Shown: positions 7,751 to 14,888 of the stretch, piece after piece
Layout of the letters: every line of letters begins with the position of its first letter
Numbering within the stretch: position 1 is the stretch's first letter
Assembly: GCF_036203305.1 (NCBI RefSeq)
Contig: NZ_CP108131.1
Location: 4,588,001 to 4,652,000, forward strand
Source of the DNA: Streptomyces sp. NBC_00190
GTDB lineage: Bacteria > Actinomycetota > Actinomycetes > Streptomycetales > Streptomycetaceae
Direction: 5' to 3'
Length of the DNA: 64,000 bases
Program-made: the position numbers and the translations under genes
The notes under the pieces: generated by a model
The model's database searches: none
What the model was told of the DNA's origin: nothing
The model's input: the letters and a program-made list of their open reading frames with translations, nothing else

Positions 7751-8670
7751 TGACCACCGCCGACGGAGTGGTCGGGCCCGGCCCTTCGCCCGAGGCCGGC
7801 AACAAGGTCAAGGCCTTCCTGCGGCTCGTGATGATCGAGCACTCGGTCTTCGCGCTGCCCTTCGCCTACATCGCCGCGCTCACCGCGATGTTCCAGCTCG
7901 ACCGGGACGTGCACTGGGGCAGGCTGCTGCTCGTCACGACCTGCATGGTGGGCCTGCGGACCTTCGCGATGGCCGCCAACCGGATCATCGACCGCGAGAT
8001 CGACTCCCGCAACCCGCGCACCGCGGGCCGCGAGCTGGTCACCGGCGCGGTCTCCGTCCGCTCCGCGTGGACCGGGGCCGGGATCGCGCTCGCCGTCTTC
8101 CTCGGCTCGGCGGCGCTCCTGAACCCGCTCTGCCTGGCGCTGGCGCCCGTCGCGGTGGTCCCCATGGTGGTGTACCCGTACGGCAAGCGGTTCACGAACT
8201 TCCCGCACGCCATCCTGGGCCTGGCCCAGGCGATCGGCCCGGTCGGGGCCTGGCTGGCGGTCACCGGCGAGTGGTCCTGGGACGCGGTGATCCTGGGGCT
8301 CGCGGTGGGCGTGTGGATCGGCGGCTTCGACCTGATCTTCGGCTCCCAGGACGTGGCCGCGGACCGCACGGAGGGCGTCAAGTCCGTCCCGGCCCGCTTC
8401 GGCGTCCCGGCCGCCCTCTGGGGGGCCCGCGGCGCGCACGTCGTGACCACGGCCCTGCTGGTCTGGTACGCCCTCGCCACGGACGCGGGCGTCCTGTTCT
8501 GGTCGGGCCTGGCGATCGTCGCCTGTGCCTTCTGCTACGAGCACACCATCGTGAAGCCGCACGACCTGTCCCGCCTGAACCGCGCCTTCTTCACGGTCAA
8601 CGGCTTCATCGGCATCGCCCTCTTCGTGTGCGCCCTGCTCGACCTCGTGGGCCGCGGTCTGACCTTCTAG
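7747..8670 (+). CDS. mqnP: Menaquinone polyprenyltransferase MqnP, UbiA family
   Basis: 307-residue integral membrane prenyltransferase that attaches the polyprenyl tail to 1,4-dihydroxy-6-naphthoate. The first Asp-rich motif NRIIDREID lies at residues 78-86 and a second, SQDVAADRTEGVKS, near residues 199-212; these bind the Mg-diphosphate of the prenyl donor. Eight or so hydrophobic helices separate them. The ATG at 7747 overlaps the upstream stop, making mqnL through mqnP one coupled unit. Its stop overlaps the convergent rhomboid gene by a few bases. Context separates it from MenA or UbiA of other quinone routes. Confidence 0.92.
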   Translation: MMTTADGVVGPGPSPEAGNKVKAFLRLVMIEHSVFALPFAYIAALTAMFQLDRDVHWGRLLLVTTCMVGLRTFAMAANRIIDREIDSRNPRTAGRELVTGAVSVRSAWTGAGIALAVFLGSAALLNPLCLALAPVAVVPMVVYPYGKRFTNFPHAILGLAQAIGPVGAWLAVTGEWSWDAVILGLAVGVWIGGFDLIFGSQDVAADRTEGVKSVPARFGVPAALWGARGAHVVTTALLVWYALATDAGVLFWSGLAIVACAFCYEHTIVKPHDLSRLNRAFFTVNGFIGIALFVCALLDLVGRGLTF

Positions 8671-9275
8671 ACCAACTGGCCCCGGGCCGCCGGACGGACC
8701 GGGCGGCGGAAGAACAGGGCCGTCAGGACGCCCACCGCGAGGCCGCAGAGGTGGCCCTGCCAGCTGACCGCGGTGTCCGTCGGCAGGACGCCGAGGAGGA
8801 ACGAGCCGCCCCAGATCGCGGCGATCACCACGCCCACCGCGATGCCGAGGGCCTTGCGCTCGACGAAGCCGCGGACCACGAGGTAGCCGAAGAGGCCGAA
8901 GACCAGGCCCGAGGCGCCGGCGGTGTTGGCGTGCGAGGGGGCGATCAGCCAGATGCCGATCCCGTCCCCGAGGATGACGATGGCGCAGACGGCCAGGAAG
9001 TGGCGTATGCCGCTGAGCGCGGCGACGAAGCCGAAGATCAGCAGGGCGACGCTGTTGGCCGCCACGTGCGCGAAGCCGAAGTGCAGGAACGGGGCGGTGA
9101 GGATGCCGCTGAGTCCATCGACGCTGCGCGCGGTGATCCCGTACGGGTCCAGGGCGTGGCCGGTGGCGAAATCGACGGCCTCGATCAGCCACAGGAGGGC
9201 CACCCAGCCGAGCATCAGCTTGGCCGCGGCCTTCGCGCGGCCGGTCTGCGTCCAGGTGTCCTGAGCCGTGCTCAC
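8667..9275 (-). CDS. Rhomboid-family intramembrane serine protease
   Basis: About 202 residues and six hydrophobic segments. The nucleophile motif GASGLVFG places Ser at residue 122, and the partner His lies in SWQGHLCG at residue 175, together forming the rhomboid Ser-His dyad. HFGFAHVAAN near 65-74 matches the conserved His-x3-Asn element of helix 2. All catalytic residues are present, so it is predicted to be active; the substrate is unknown. GTG at 9275 is preferred because AAGGGGA lies six bases upstream; GTG at 9302 is the longer option. It converges with mqnP with a 4-base overlap and diverges from mqnM. Confidence 0.88.
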   Translation of the reverse strand: MSTAQDTWTQTGRAKAAAKLMLGWVALLWLIEAVDFATGHALDPYGITARSVDGLSGILTAPFLHFGFAHVAANSVALLIFGFVAALSGIRHFLAVCAIVILGDGIGIWLIAPSHANTAGASGLVFGLFGYLVVRGFVERKALGIAVGVVIAAIWGGSFLLGVLPTDTAVSWQGHLCGLAVGVLTALFFRRPVRPAARGQLV

Positions 9276-9365
9276 CGTCGTCCCCTTCGTCGTGCGTCCC
9301 ACCCCCTGGAACGTCCGGCCACCATAGCGAGTGCCCGCCCGTGGTGGCCGGATAGTCTCGGAGGT

Positions 9366-10034
9366 ATGACTGAGCGCAAGCGCACCCCGTGGGTGGTCGG
9401 GGTTTCCGGGGCGTCCGGGACGCCGTACGCGGCGGCCGTGCTCCGCGGGCTGCTCGCGGCGGGGGAGAGCGTCGACCTGGTGGTCAGCCGGGCTTCACGC
9501 CTCACTCTGCTGGACGAGACCGGGATCGCCTTCCGCGACGCGCACTGGCGCGACGATCTGACGCAGTGGCTGACATACGGCGCCGACGGCAAGCCGGGAA
9601 CCTTCGCACCGTTCGAAGGCGATGTCCGGTATTGGGGCGCCGGGGACCTGGCGGCCGGTCCGAGCTCGGGCTCGTACCCCGTCAAGGGGATGCTCATCGT
9701 CCCCGCGTCCACGGCCTGCGTGGCGGGGGTGGCGCTCGGGCTGTCGAAGGACCTGCTCCAGCGGGTCGCGAGCGTAACGCTCAAGGAGCGGCGCCGGCTG
9801 GTGGTCGCGGTGCGGGAGACCCCGCTGAACGGGCAGACGCTGAAGCATCTGGTGGCGCTGGACGAGGCGGGCGCGATCGTGCTGCCCGCCTCTCCGGCGT
9901 TCTACGCGGGTGCGACGCACATCCAGGACCTGGTGGACTTCGTCGCGGGGCGGGTGCTGGACGCGGCAGGGGTGCCGCACCGGCTGTACCGCCGTTGGGA
10001 GGGGGACCTCGGTGGATCCCGCCCTCAGGGTTAG
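9366..10034 (+). CDS. mqnM: UbiX-family flavin prenyltransferase (MqnM type)
   Basis: 222-residue flavoprotein that makes prenylated FMN, the cofactor of the UbiD-type enzyme MqnL. The N-terminal GVSGASGTPYA at residues 12-22 is the FMN-binding loop; PASTACVAGVALGLSKDLLQRVASVTLKERR near 118-148 carries the second flavin contact and helix, and the conserved ETPLN follows near 154-158. The ATG at 9366 follows a GGAGGT ribosome binding site (9359-9364). Located between mqnP and mqnE, it completes the decarboxylation pair. The last bases overlap, on the opposite strand, the stop of a 44-residue peptide gene. Confidence 0.92.
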   Translation: MTERKRTPWVVGVSGASGTPYAAAVLRGLLAAGESVDLVVSRASRLTLLDETGIAFRDAHWRDDLTQWLTYGADGKPGTFAPFEGDVRYWGAGDLAAGPSSGSYPVKGMLIVPASTACVAGVALGLSKDLLQRVASVTLKERRRLVVAVRETPLNGQTLKHLVALDEAGAIVLPASPAFYAGATHIQDLVDFVAGRVLDAAGVPHRLYRRWEGDLGGSRPQG

Positions 10035-10165
10035 GCCTTCTTGGTCCGGCCCGGCTTGCGGGCCTTGTCGATGCGGTGGGCGGCGGCGGGCTGGTGGGCA
10101 CGGGATCGGTTGGCCAGCTCCTGGAGCTGTCGCATGTGTGCGTAGGCCATCTCGATCGTGTACAC
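10031..10165 (-). CDS. Conserved-looking 44-residue basic peptide
   Basis: A small gene starting GTG at 10165 with AGGAG nine bases upstream. The peptide begins MYTIEMAYAHMRQLQELANR, predicted as one amphipathic helix, and ends in a Lys/Arg-rich tail (DKARKPGRTKKA). Codon use is GC-rich at third positions, as in neighbouring genes, which supports real coding. It overlaps the mqnM stop on the other strand and is divergent from the Lrp-type regulator. The basic tail suggests nucleic-acid or membrane binding, but no family is recognised. Confidence 0.6.
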   Translation of the reverse strand: MYTIEMAYAHMRQLQELANRSRAHQPAAAHRIDKARKPGRTKKA

Positions 10166-10210
10166 GGTGAACCACTCCTGAAGATCGTTATTGATCTGCT
10201 GAAAGATTTC

Positions 10211-10228
10211 GCAGGGCGTTTACCCTGC
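10211..10228. promoter_or_regulatory. Palindrome between divergent peptide and Lrp genes
   Basis: GCAGGG and CCCTGC form perfect 6-base arms around CGTTTA in an AT-rich 122-base gap. A further imperfect repeat (AGATC-n6-GATCT) lies about 30 bases to the left. Likely autoregulatory sites for the Lrp/AsnC protein or promoter elements; inferred from position only. Confidence 0.35.
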
Positions 10229-10287
10229 ATGCCTTAGATTCTATACCTAAACTTGCAGGATCGCCGAATAATGGAAGGCTCCACGTA

Positions 10288-10743
10288 ATGGACACGGTGG
10301 ACAGGCAGCTCATCCAGGCACTTCGCGAGAACGGTCGTGCCTCGTACGCGGAGCTGGGCCGTCTCGTGGGCCTCTCCGGCCCCAGCGTCACCGACCGCAT
10401 CAACCGGCTGGAGACGGCCGGCGTCATCACCGGCTACCGCGCGACGGTGGCCGCGGCCGAGCTCGGCCTCGGCGTCACGGCGCTGATCGGCATCTCGCTC
10501 TCCGATGCCGCCGACCACGAGGACGTGGCCCGCCGGCTGCGCGACCTCGCGGAGATCGAGGACTGCTGGTTCATCGCGGGTGACGACTCCTTCATGCTGA
10601 AGGTGCGCGCCAGCGACGTGGACGGCCTGGAGAAGATCATCCGCAAGCTGTCCGGCACCAGGGGCGTCTCGCGTACCCGTACCACCATCGTGCTCTCCAC
10701 CAAGTGGGAGAACCGGGTCGGGGAACTGCCCGAGGAGGGCTGA
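10288..10743 (+). CDS. Lrp/AsnC-family transcriptional regulator
   Basis: 151-residue regulator. The N-terminal HTH (YAELGRLVGLSGPSVTDRIN near residues 19-38) is followed by a linker strand and the C-terminal RAM/AsnC ligand-binding ferredoxin-like fold, including EIEDCWFIAGDDSFMLKVR near 90-108. Members sense amino acids or similar small molecules and often regulate adjacent genes. The ATG at 10288 has GGAAGG upstream. It lies 52 bases before mqnE, so it may control that gene, but this is not shown by the sequence. Codon use and length are ordinary. Confidence 0.9.
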   Translation: MDTVDRQLIQALRENGRASYAELGRLVGLSGPSVTDRINRLETAGVITGYRATVAAAELGLGVTALIGISLSDAADHEDVARRLRDLAEIEDCWFIAGDDSFMLKVRASDVDGLEKIIRKLSGTRGVSRTRTTIVLSTKWENRVGELPEEG

Positions 10744-10795
10744 GAGTACGGTTGGTCGGGTTGCAGGTCAGGTATCTAGAGGAGGCGACCGGCTG

Positions 10796-11959
10796 ATGGA
10801 CGCTGGGCTCAAGCGCGAGCTGGAGGAGAAGGTCCGCTCCGGCGAGCGGCTGACCCGTGAGGACGGCATCGCCCTCTACGAGTCGGACGACCTGGCCTGG
10901 CTCGGTGGCCTCGCCCACGAGGTGCGCACGCGCAAGAACGGCGACGTCGTGCACTTCAACGTCAACCGCCACCTCAACATGACGAACGTGTGCACCGCCT
11001 CGTGCGCGTACTGCTCGTTCCAGCGCAAGCCGGGCGAGAAGGACGCGTACACGATGCGCATCGAGGAAGCCGTGCGCCTGGCCAAGGCCATGGAGAACGA
11101 CAGCCTCACCGAGCTGCACATCGTCAACGGCCTGCACCCGAACCTGCCCTGGCGCTACTACCCGCGCTCGCTCTCCGAGCTGAAGAAGGCGCTGCCGAAC
11201 GTCTCGCTGAAGGCGTTCACGGCGACCGAGATCCACCACTTCGAGACGATCTCCGGCATGTCGGCCTCCGACATCCTGGACGAGCTGATCGAGGCCGGCC
11301 TGGAGTCGCTCACCGGCGGCGGCGCGGAGATCTTCGACTGGGAGGTCCGGCAGCACATCGTCGACCACCGCACCCACTGGGAAGACTGGTCGCGCATCCA
11401 CCGGCTCGCGCACTCGAAGGGTCTCAAGACCCCCTCGACGATGCTCTACGGGCACATCGAGGAGCCGCGCCACCGCGTGGACCACGTGCTGCGGCTGCGC
11501 GAGCTCCAGGACGAGACCGGCGGCTTCCAGGTCTTCATCCCGCTGCGCTACCAGCACGACTTCGTGGACATGCAGGACGGCAAGGTACGCAACAAGCTCC
11601 AGGCGCGGACGACGATGGCCACGGGCGCCGAGGCGCTCAAGACCTTCGCCGTCTCGCGGCTGCTGTTCGACAACGTGCCGCACGTCAAGGTCTTCTGGGT
11701 GATGCACGGCGTGCAGACCGCCCAGCTCGCGCTGCAGCACGGCGCGGACGACATGGACGGCTCGGTCGTCGAGTACAAGATCACGCACGACGCGGACAAC
11801 TACGGCACCCCGAACAAGCTGGGTCGTGAGGACCTGCTGGAGCTGATCCGGGAAGCGGGCTTCCGCCCGGTCGAGCGCAACACGCGCTACGAGATCATCC
11901 GCGAGTACCCCGGCCCGGACGCGGGGCTGCGCGAGACGCCGCAGGCGATGCGCGTCTGA
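10796..11959 (+). CDS. mqnE: Aminofutalosine synthase MqnE (radical SAM)
   Basis: 387-residue radical SAM enzyme that joins 3-enolpyruvylbenzoate to the adenosyl radical from SAM to form aminofutalosine, the second step of the futalosine menaquinone pathway. The 4Fe-4S motif C-x3-C-x2-C is at Cys66, Cys70 and Cys73 (NVCTASCAYCSF). LHIVNGLHPNLPWRYY near 103-118 and GGGAEIFDWEVR near 175-186 are shared with MqnE rather than MqnC. The ATG at 10796 has a strong GAGGAGG site. It is followed by a terminator-like hairpin at 12000-12032. The distinction from MqnC rests on the N-terminus and the second mqn radical SAM gene at 36512. Confidence 0.92.
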   Translation: MDAGLKRELEEKVRSGERLTREDGIALYESDDLAWLGGLAHEVRTRKNGDVVHFNVNRHLNMTNVCTASCAYCSFQRKPGEKDAYTMRIEEAVRLAKAMENDSLTELHIVNGLHPNLPWRYYPRSLSELKKALPNVSLKAFTATEIHHFETISGMSASDILDELIEAGLESLTGGGAEIFDWEVRQHIVDHRTHWEDWSRIHRLAHSKGLKTPSTMLYGHIEEPRHRVDHVLRLRELQDETGGFQVFIPLRYQHDFVDMQDGKVRNKLQARTTMATGAEALKTFAVSRLLFDNVPHVKVFWVMHGVQTAQLALQHGADDMDGSVVEYKITHDADNYGTPNKLGREDLLELIREAGFRPVERNTRYEIIREYPGPDAGLRETPQAMRV

Positions 11960-11999
11960 CGCGCTGTGCGCGTCGTGCTCCGGTGATCCCGGAGTCCCG

Positions 12000-12032
12000 G
12001 AAGCCCCGGTCCGCTGTGCGGGCCGGGGCTTC
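12000..12032 (+). terminator. Hairpin after mqnE
   Basis: GAAGCCCCGG and CCGGGGCTTC flank a short loop with further CCG/CGG pairing inside. The U-tract is absent, as is common in high-GC actinobacteria. Located about 40 bases after the mqnE stop. Confidence 0.65.
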
Positions 12033-12158
12033 GCCGGGTCCGGGCGCGGGATGCCGCTGCCGCTGCACTGACCCCAGCGGGCCGGAGCCGGGGCCCGGCG
12101 TGCTTCACTGGGTGGGAACGTGCCGCCGTACGACCACGACGAGAGAGAAGGGGTCACC

Positions 12159-12470
12159 GTGTCCCTCAAGCCGAGCGCAACGATCCGCTACACCGCGATG
12201 CGTCTGGGCATCTTCGTCGGATGCCTCGTCGTCGTGTCCGGCCTGGTCCGTCTCGGCTGGGTGCCCGCCGGGCTCGGGGACGCGAACGTCGCCTGGATCG
12301 TCCTGCTCGCCCTCGTCCTGTCCGCCCCGCTCTCCTTCGTCCTCCTGCGCAAGCAGCGCGACGAGATGTCCGTGCAGATCTCCGGACGCGTCGCGGGTGC
12401 GAAGCAGAAGCTCGCCGAGAACCGCAGCCAGGAGGACCTGGCCGACGACGCGGCGCGCGTGAACTCGTAA
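12159..12470 (+). CDS. DUF4229 small membrane protein
   Basis: 103-residue protein with two transmembrane helices (LGIFVGCLVVVSGLVRLGW near 13-31 and VAWIVLLALVLSAPLSFVLL near 42-61) and a charged cytoplasmic tail rich in Lys, Gln and Asp that may form a coiled coil. This matches the actinobacterial DUF4229 architecture; function unknown. The GTG at 12159 has AGAAGGGG five to six bases upstream; an in-frame codon further upstream adds residues of no family character. A strong terminator follows at 12501-12560. Confidence 0.8.
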   Translation: MSLKPSATIRYTAMRLGIFVGCLVVVSGLVRLGWVPAGLGDANVAWIVLLALVLSAPLSFVLLRKQRDEMSVQISGRVAGAKQKLAENRSQEDLADDAARVNS

Positions 12471-12500
12471 CGCCGCAGTCGGCACAGTTGGGTTCATCAC

Positions 12501-12560
12501 ACGCCGAACCGCCCCAGCGCCGGGAACATCACCCGTAGCGCTGGGGCGTTCGGCGTTTTA
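12501..12560 (+). terminator. Intrinsic terminator after DUF4229 gene
   Basis: A long stem pairs ACGCCGAAC-CGCCCCAGCG with CGCTGGGGCG-TTCGGCGT, with one bulged C and a loop of about 18 bases. It is followed by TTTTA. One of the clearest rho-independent terminators in the window. Confidence 0.85.
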
Positions 12561-12611
12561 CGTGGGGCGGCGCGGGTCCGGGCGGGAGGACCGCGTGCCC
12601 GTGCACCCCTG

Positions 12612-12641
12612 TCTCAAAGAACGCCTTTGAGATTCTCAAAG
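12612..12641 (+). promoter_or_regulatory. Three alternating 8-base half-sites, candidate operator
   Basis: TCTCAAAG (12612-12619), its exact reverse complement CTTTGAGA (12625-12632), and TCTCAAAG again (12634-12641) occur within 30 bases. They lie immediately before the leader peptide gene, and the last copy runs into its ribosome binding site. Two overlapping palindromes therefore share the middle half-site, which fits cooperative repressor binding. The regulator is unknown. Confidence 0.6.
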
Positions 12642-12654
12642 GAGAAGTGTTAGC

Positions 12655-12765
12655 GTGTTCACCATGTCGACCACAGCTGCGCACCCGATGACCGCGAGCA
12701 TCCTGCTCGTGTCGCGCCTGCACGTCGACCTCTGCCGCCGCGTGTCCGCGGCCTGTTGCTGTTGA
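12655..12765 (+). CDS. Cysteine-rich leader peptide upstream of symporter
   Basis: 36 residues from GTG at 12655 (GGAGAAG ten bases upstream), or 33 from ATG at 12664. The centre, SRLHVDLCRRVSAACCC, matches the short actinobacterial leader-peptide pattern [SR]-x-H-V-D-L-x-R. The peptide has four cysteines, three of them consecutive at the very end before TGA. Such cysteine-terminated upstream ORFs are known to attenuate sulfur-assimilation and cysteine-related genes in actinobacteria, by ribosome behaviour at Cys codons. The symporter begins 131 bases downstream, so cysteine-responsive control of uptake is the likely role. Too short for standard gene finders. Confidence 0.75.
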   Translation: MFTMSTTAAHPMTASILLVSRLHVDLCRRVSAACCC

Positions 12766-12777
12766 GCTGAATCGATA

Positions 12778-12890
12778 CAGCAGCGGTCCTTTCGGTCCCG
12801 GCCGGCCCTTCTCCCTCAGGCTGCTGCCGCACCGTGTCACCGCGTCACCACCGCAGAACTTCCCCTGTTTTCGTGCGCCATCTCCGGAGA
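12778..12890 (+). promoter_or_regulatory. Leader region with alternative pairings, candidate attenuator
   Basis: CAGCAGC (12778-12784) can pair with GCTGCTG (12820-12826). TCTCC at 12810-12814 can pair with the symporter ribosome binding site GGAGA (12886-12890), which also sits in a perfect 10-base palindrome, TCTCCGGAGA. Two exclusive folds could therefore mask or expose the site according to ribosome position on the leader. Pairings were found by eye. Confidence 0.4.
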
Positions 12891-12896
12891 GTGTCC

Positions 12897-14213
12897 GTGT
12901 CCGCGACCCCTGAAGGCCCTGCCAAGGCCTCGTTCAAATTCCCCTTCTGGGCCCAGATCATCGCCGGTCTGGCCCTGGGCGTCCTCTTCGGATGGATCGC
13001 CCGCAGCCAGGACGTCAGCTGGCTCGGCACCACGCTGGAGAAGGTCGGCGACATCTTCATCCAGTTGCTGAAGCTGGCCATCGCCCCCCTCGTCTTCTTC
13101 GCCATCCTGGTGTCCATCACCAACCTGCGGAAGGTGAACAACGCCGCGCGGCTCGCCTCCCGCACGCTGCTCTGGTTCATGATCACCTCGCTGATCGCGG
13201 TCGGCATCGGCATCGCGATCGGCCTGCTCACCGACCCGGGCGCGGGCACCGGCCTCACCGCCGCCGACGGCAAGGAGCCGAAGAAGGCGGGCTCCTGGAT
13301 CGACTTCCTGACCGGGATCGTGCCGACGGACATCGTCACGCCGTTCACCCAGCTCAAGGTCCTCCAGATCGTCTTCCTGGCCGTCGTCGCCGGTATCGCC
13401 GCCCTCCAGCTGGGCGGCAAGGCCAAGCCGGTCCTCGACCTCGCCGAGTCTGCCCTGGAGCTCCTCCAGAAGGCCCTGTGGTGGGTCATCCGCCTCGCCC
13501 CGATCGGCACCATCGGCCTGATCGGCACCGCGATCGCCACGTACGGCTGGGACCTCATCGGCAAGTACGCGACCTTCACCGCCGACATCTACATCGGCTG
13601 CGCGCTCGTGATGTTCGGCGTCTACCCGCTGCTGCTCGCCACGGTCGCCAAGGTCAGCCCGCTGCAGTTCTTCAAGGGCGCCTGGCCGGCCATCCAGCTG
13701 GCCTTCGTCTCCCGCTCCTCGGTCGGCACCATGCCGGTCACCCAGAAGGTCACCGAGCGCCTCGGCGTCCCGAAGGAGTACGCCTCCTTCGCCGTCCCGT
13801 TCGGCGCCACCACCAAGATGGACGGCTGCGCCGCGATCTACCCGGCGCTCGCCGCGATCTTCATCGCGCAGATCTTCGACGTGCAGCTGGGCATCAAGGA
13901 GTACCTGCTCATCGTCTTCGTCTCGGTGATCGGCTCGGCCGCTACGGCCGGTCTGACCGGCGCGACGGTCATGCTGACGCTGACCCTCTCCACGCTCGGC
14001 CTGCCGCTGGCGGGTGTCGGCCTGCTGATGGCGATCGACCCGATCCTGGACATGATGCGCACGGCCACGAACGTTGCCGGTCAAGCGCTGGTCCCGGTCA
14101 TCGTCTCGGCCCGCGAGGGAATCCTGGACAAGGAGGCCTACGCGACCGCCTCGGCCTCCCCGCTGGACGAGTCCGCCCCGGTCACGCCGGAGCCGGTCGC
14201 CGTGGCCGCCTGA
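12897..14213 (+). CDS. Dicarboxylate/amino acid:cation symporter (DAACS family)
   Basis: 438-residue cation-coupled symporter with about eight helices and two re-entrant hairpins. The HP1 signature SRSSVGTMPVT and the segment KMDGCAAIYP correspond to the substrate-binding elements of GltPh-type carriers; DMMRTATNVAGQALV near the C-terminus is the conserved helix-8 motif carrying the Asp and Arg/Asn ligands. Family members carry glutamate, aspartate, C4-dicarboxylates or, in the TcyP branch, cystine. The cysteine leader upstream makes cystine or another sulfur amino acid plausible, but an Arg at the carboxylate-binding position also fits dicarboxylates. GTG at 12897 is chosen for its GGAGA site six bases upstream. 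Confidence 0.88.
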   Translation: MSATPEGPAKASFKFPFWAQIIAGLALGVLFGWIARSQDVSWLGTTLEKVGDIFIQLLKLAIAPLVFFAILVSITNLRKVNNAARLASRTLLWFMITSLIAVGIGIAIGLLTDPGAGTGLTAADGKEPKKAGSWIDFLTGIVPTDIVTPFTQLKVLQIVFLAVVAGIAALQLGGKAKPVLDLAESALELLQKALWWVIRLAPIGTIGLIGTAIATYGWDLIGKYATFTADIYIGCALVMFGVYPLLLATVAKVSPLQFFKGAWPAIQLAFVSRSSVGTMPVTQKVTERLGVPKEYASFAVPFGATTKMDGCAAIYPALAAIFIAQIFDVQLGIKEYLLIVFVSVIGSAATAGLTGATVMLTLTLSTLGLPLAGVGLLMAIDPILDMMRTATNVAGQALVPVIVSAREGILDKEAYATASASPLDESAPVTPEPVAVAA

Positions 14214-14216
14214 CGC

Positions 14217-14244
14217 CGCCCGCCCGCCCGCCCGCCCGCCCGCC
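14217..14244. repeat. Short CCCG tetranucleotide repeat
   Basis: About seven tandem copies of a GCCC/CCCG unit directly after the symporter stop and before the terminator hairpin. Probably slippage-prone, non-coding. Confidence 0.6.
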
Positions 14245-14248
14245 TGCA

Positions 14249-14295
14249 CGCGCCGCAGCCCCGCCCCGTCCGGGCGGGCGGGGCTGCGGCGCGTG
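14249..14295. terminator. Strong hairpin between convergent genes
   Basis: CGCGCCGCAGCCCCGCCC pairs with GGGCGGGGCTGCGGCGCG around a short loop. It lies between the symporter and the convergent small membrane protein gene at 14296, so it may serve both strands. Confidence 0.75.
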
Positions 14296-14634
14296 TCAGA
14301 CCGTCTGGCTGCGGGCGTACGCGACCGTCGCCAGCAGGAGCGGCAGTGCGAACCACCACCGGCCCATGGTCCGCCGGAACACCGGGGTGATGGTGATCAG
14401 CAGTCCCAGGAGACACAGGGAGAGGGAGAGGCCGGCCACCAGCCGGATGTCGTCCCGCAGGCGGTCGTCGCGGGGGTCCGACTGCATGGCCAGGGCGAGG
14501 TAGCAGAGGTACACCGCAGGGACGTAGACGAGGGCGAGCGGGACTCCGAGCACCCAGCGCAGGCAGCCCTGGTCCTCGGGCAGGTCGATGTTCTCGCGGG
14601 GGAGCCTCAGCCGAGCGTCGCGATACGGACCCAC
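14296..14634 (-). CDS. Small membrane protein, twin of upstream gene
   Basis: 112-residue protein with three hydrophobic segments: VLGVPLALVYVPAVYLCYLA near residues 27-46, LVAGLSLSLCLLGLLITITPV near 62-82 and WWFALPLLLATVAYA near 90-104. It resembles its upstream neighbour: both have PLALV at the start of helix one, a DD-containing loop, then ITxxPxxRRTxGxWW and a last helix ending in a basic residue. The GTG at 14634 overlaps the upstream stop by 28 bases, implying coupling. It is last in the minus-strand run that begins with the kinase. Function unknown; an immunity-type role against the neighbouring lysozyme-like protein is a hypothesis. Confidence 0.7.
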   Translation of the reverse strand: MGPYRDARLRLPRENIDLPEDQGCLRWVLGVPLALVYVPAVYLCYLALAMQSDPRDDRLRDDIRLVAGLSLSLCLLGLLITITPVFRRTMGRWWFALPLLLATVAYARSQTV

Positions 14635-14888
14635 GCGATCACCCCCAGCACGGCCGGCGGGACGAGCCACCACAGGCCCACCGTCCGGCGGACGGGCGGG
14701 AGGAGGGTGATCACGATCGCGCCCGCGCTCAGGAAGAGCGCGATCAGGCACTCCAGTTCGGTCCCGGCGTACCCCTGGTCGTCCCATGCGCCCGCCGGCC
14801 CGTAGGCCAGGGCGTAATAGACGACGACGGCGTTCAGCAGGTGGACGAGCGCGAGGGGTGCCCCGATCCACCAGCGGCGGTACGTCAT
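14607..14888 (-). CDS. Small membrane protein, twin of downstream gene
   Basis: 93-residue protein with three hydrophobic segments: IGAPLALVHLLNAVVVYYALA near residues 8-28, LIALFLSAGAIVITLLPPV near 48-66 and LWWLVPPAVLGVIAWVRIA near 72-90. It overlaps the start of the downstream paralogue and the stop of the lysozyme-like gene (ATGA type, 4 bases), so all three are translationally linked. The short DD-containing hydrophilic loop between helices one and two is the least conserved part between the twins. No enzymatic motif. See the linked finding for the effector/immunity hypothesis. Confidence 0.75.
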   Translation of the reverse strand: MTYRRWWIGAPLALVHLLNAVVVYYALAYGPAGAWDDQGYAGTELECLIALFLSAGAIVITLLPPVRRTVGLWWLVPPAVLGVIAWVRIATLG

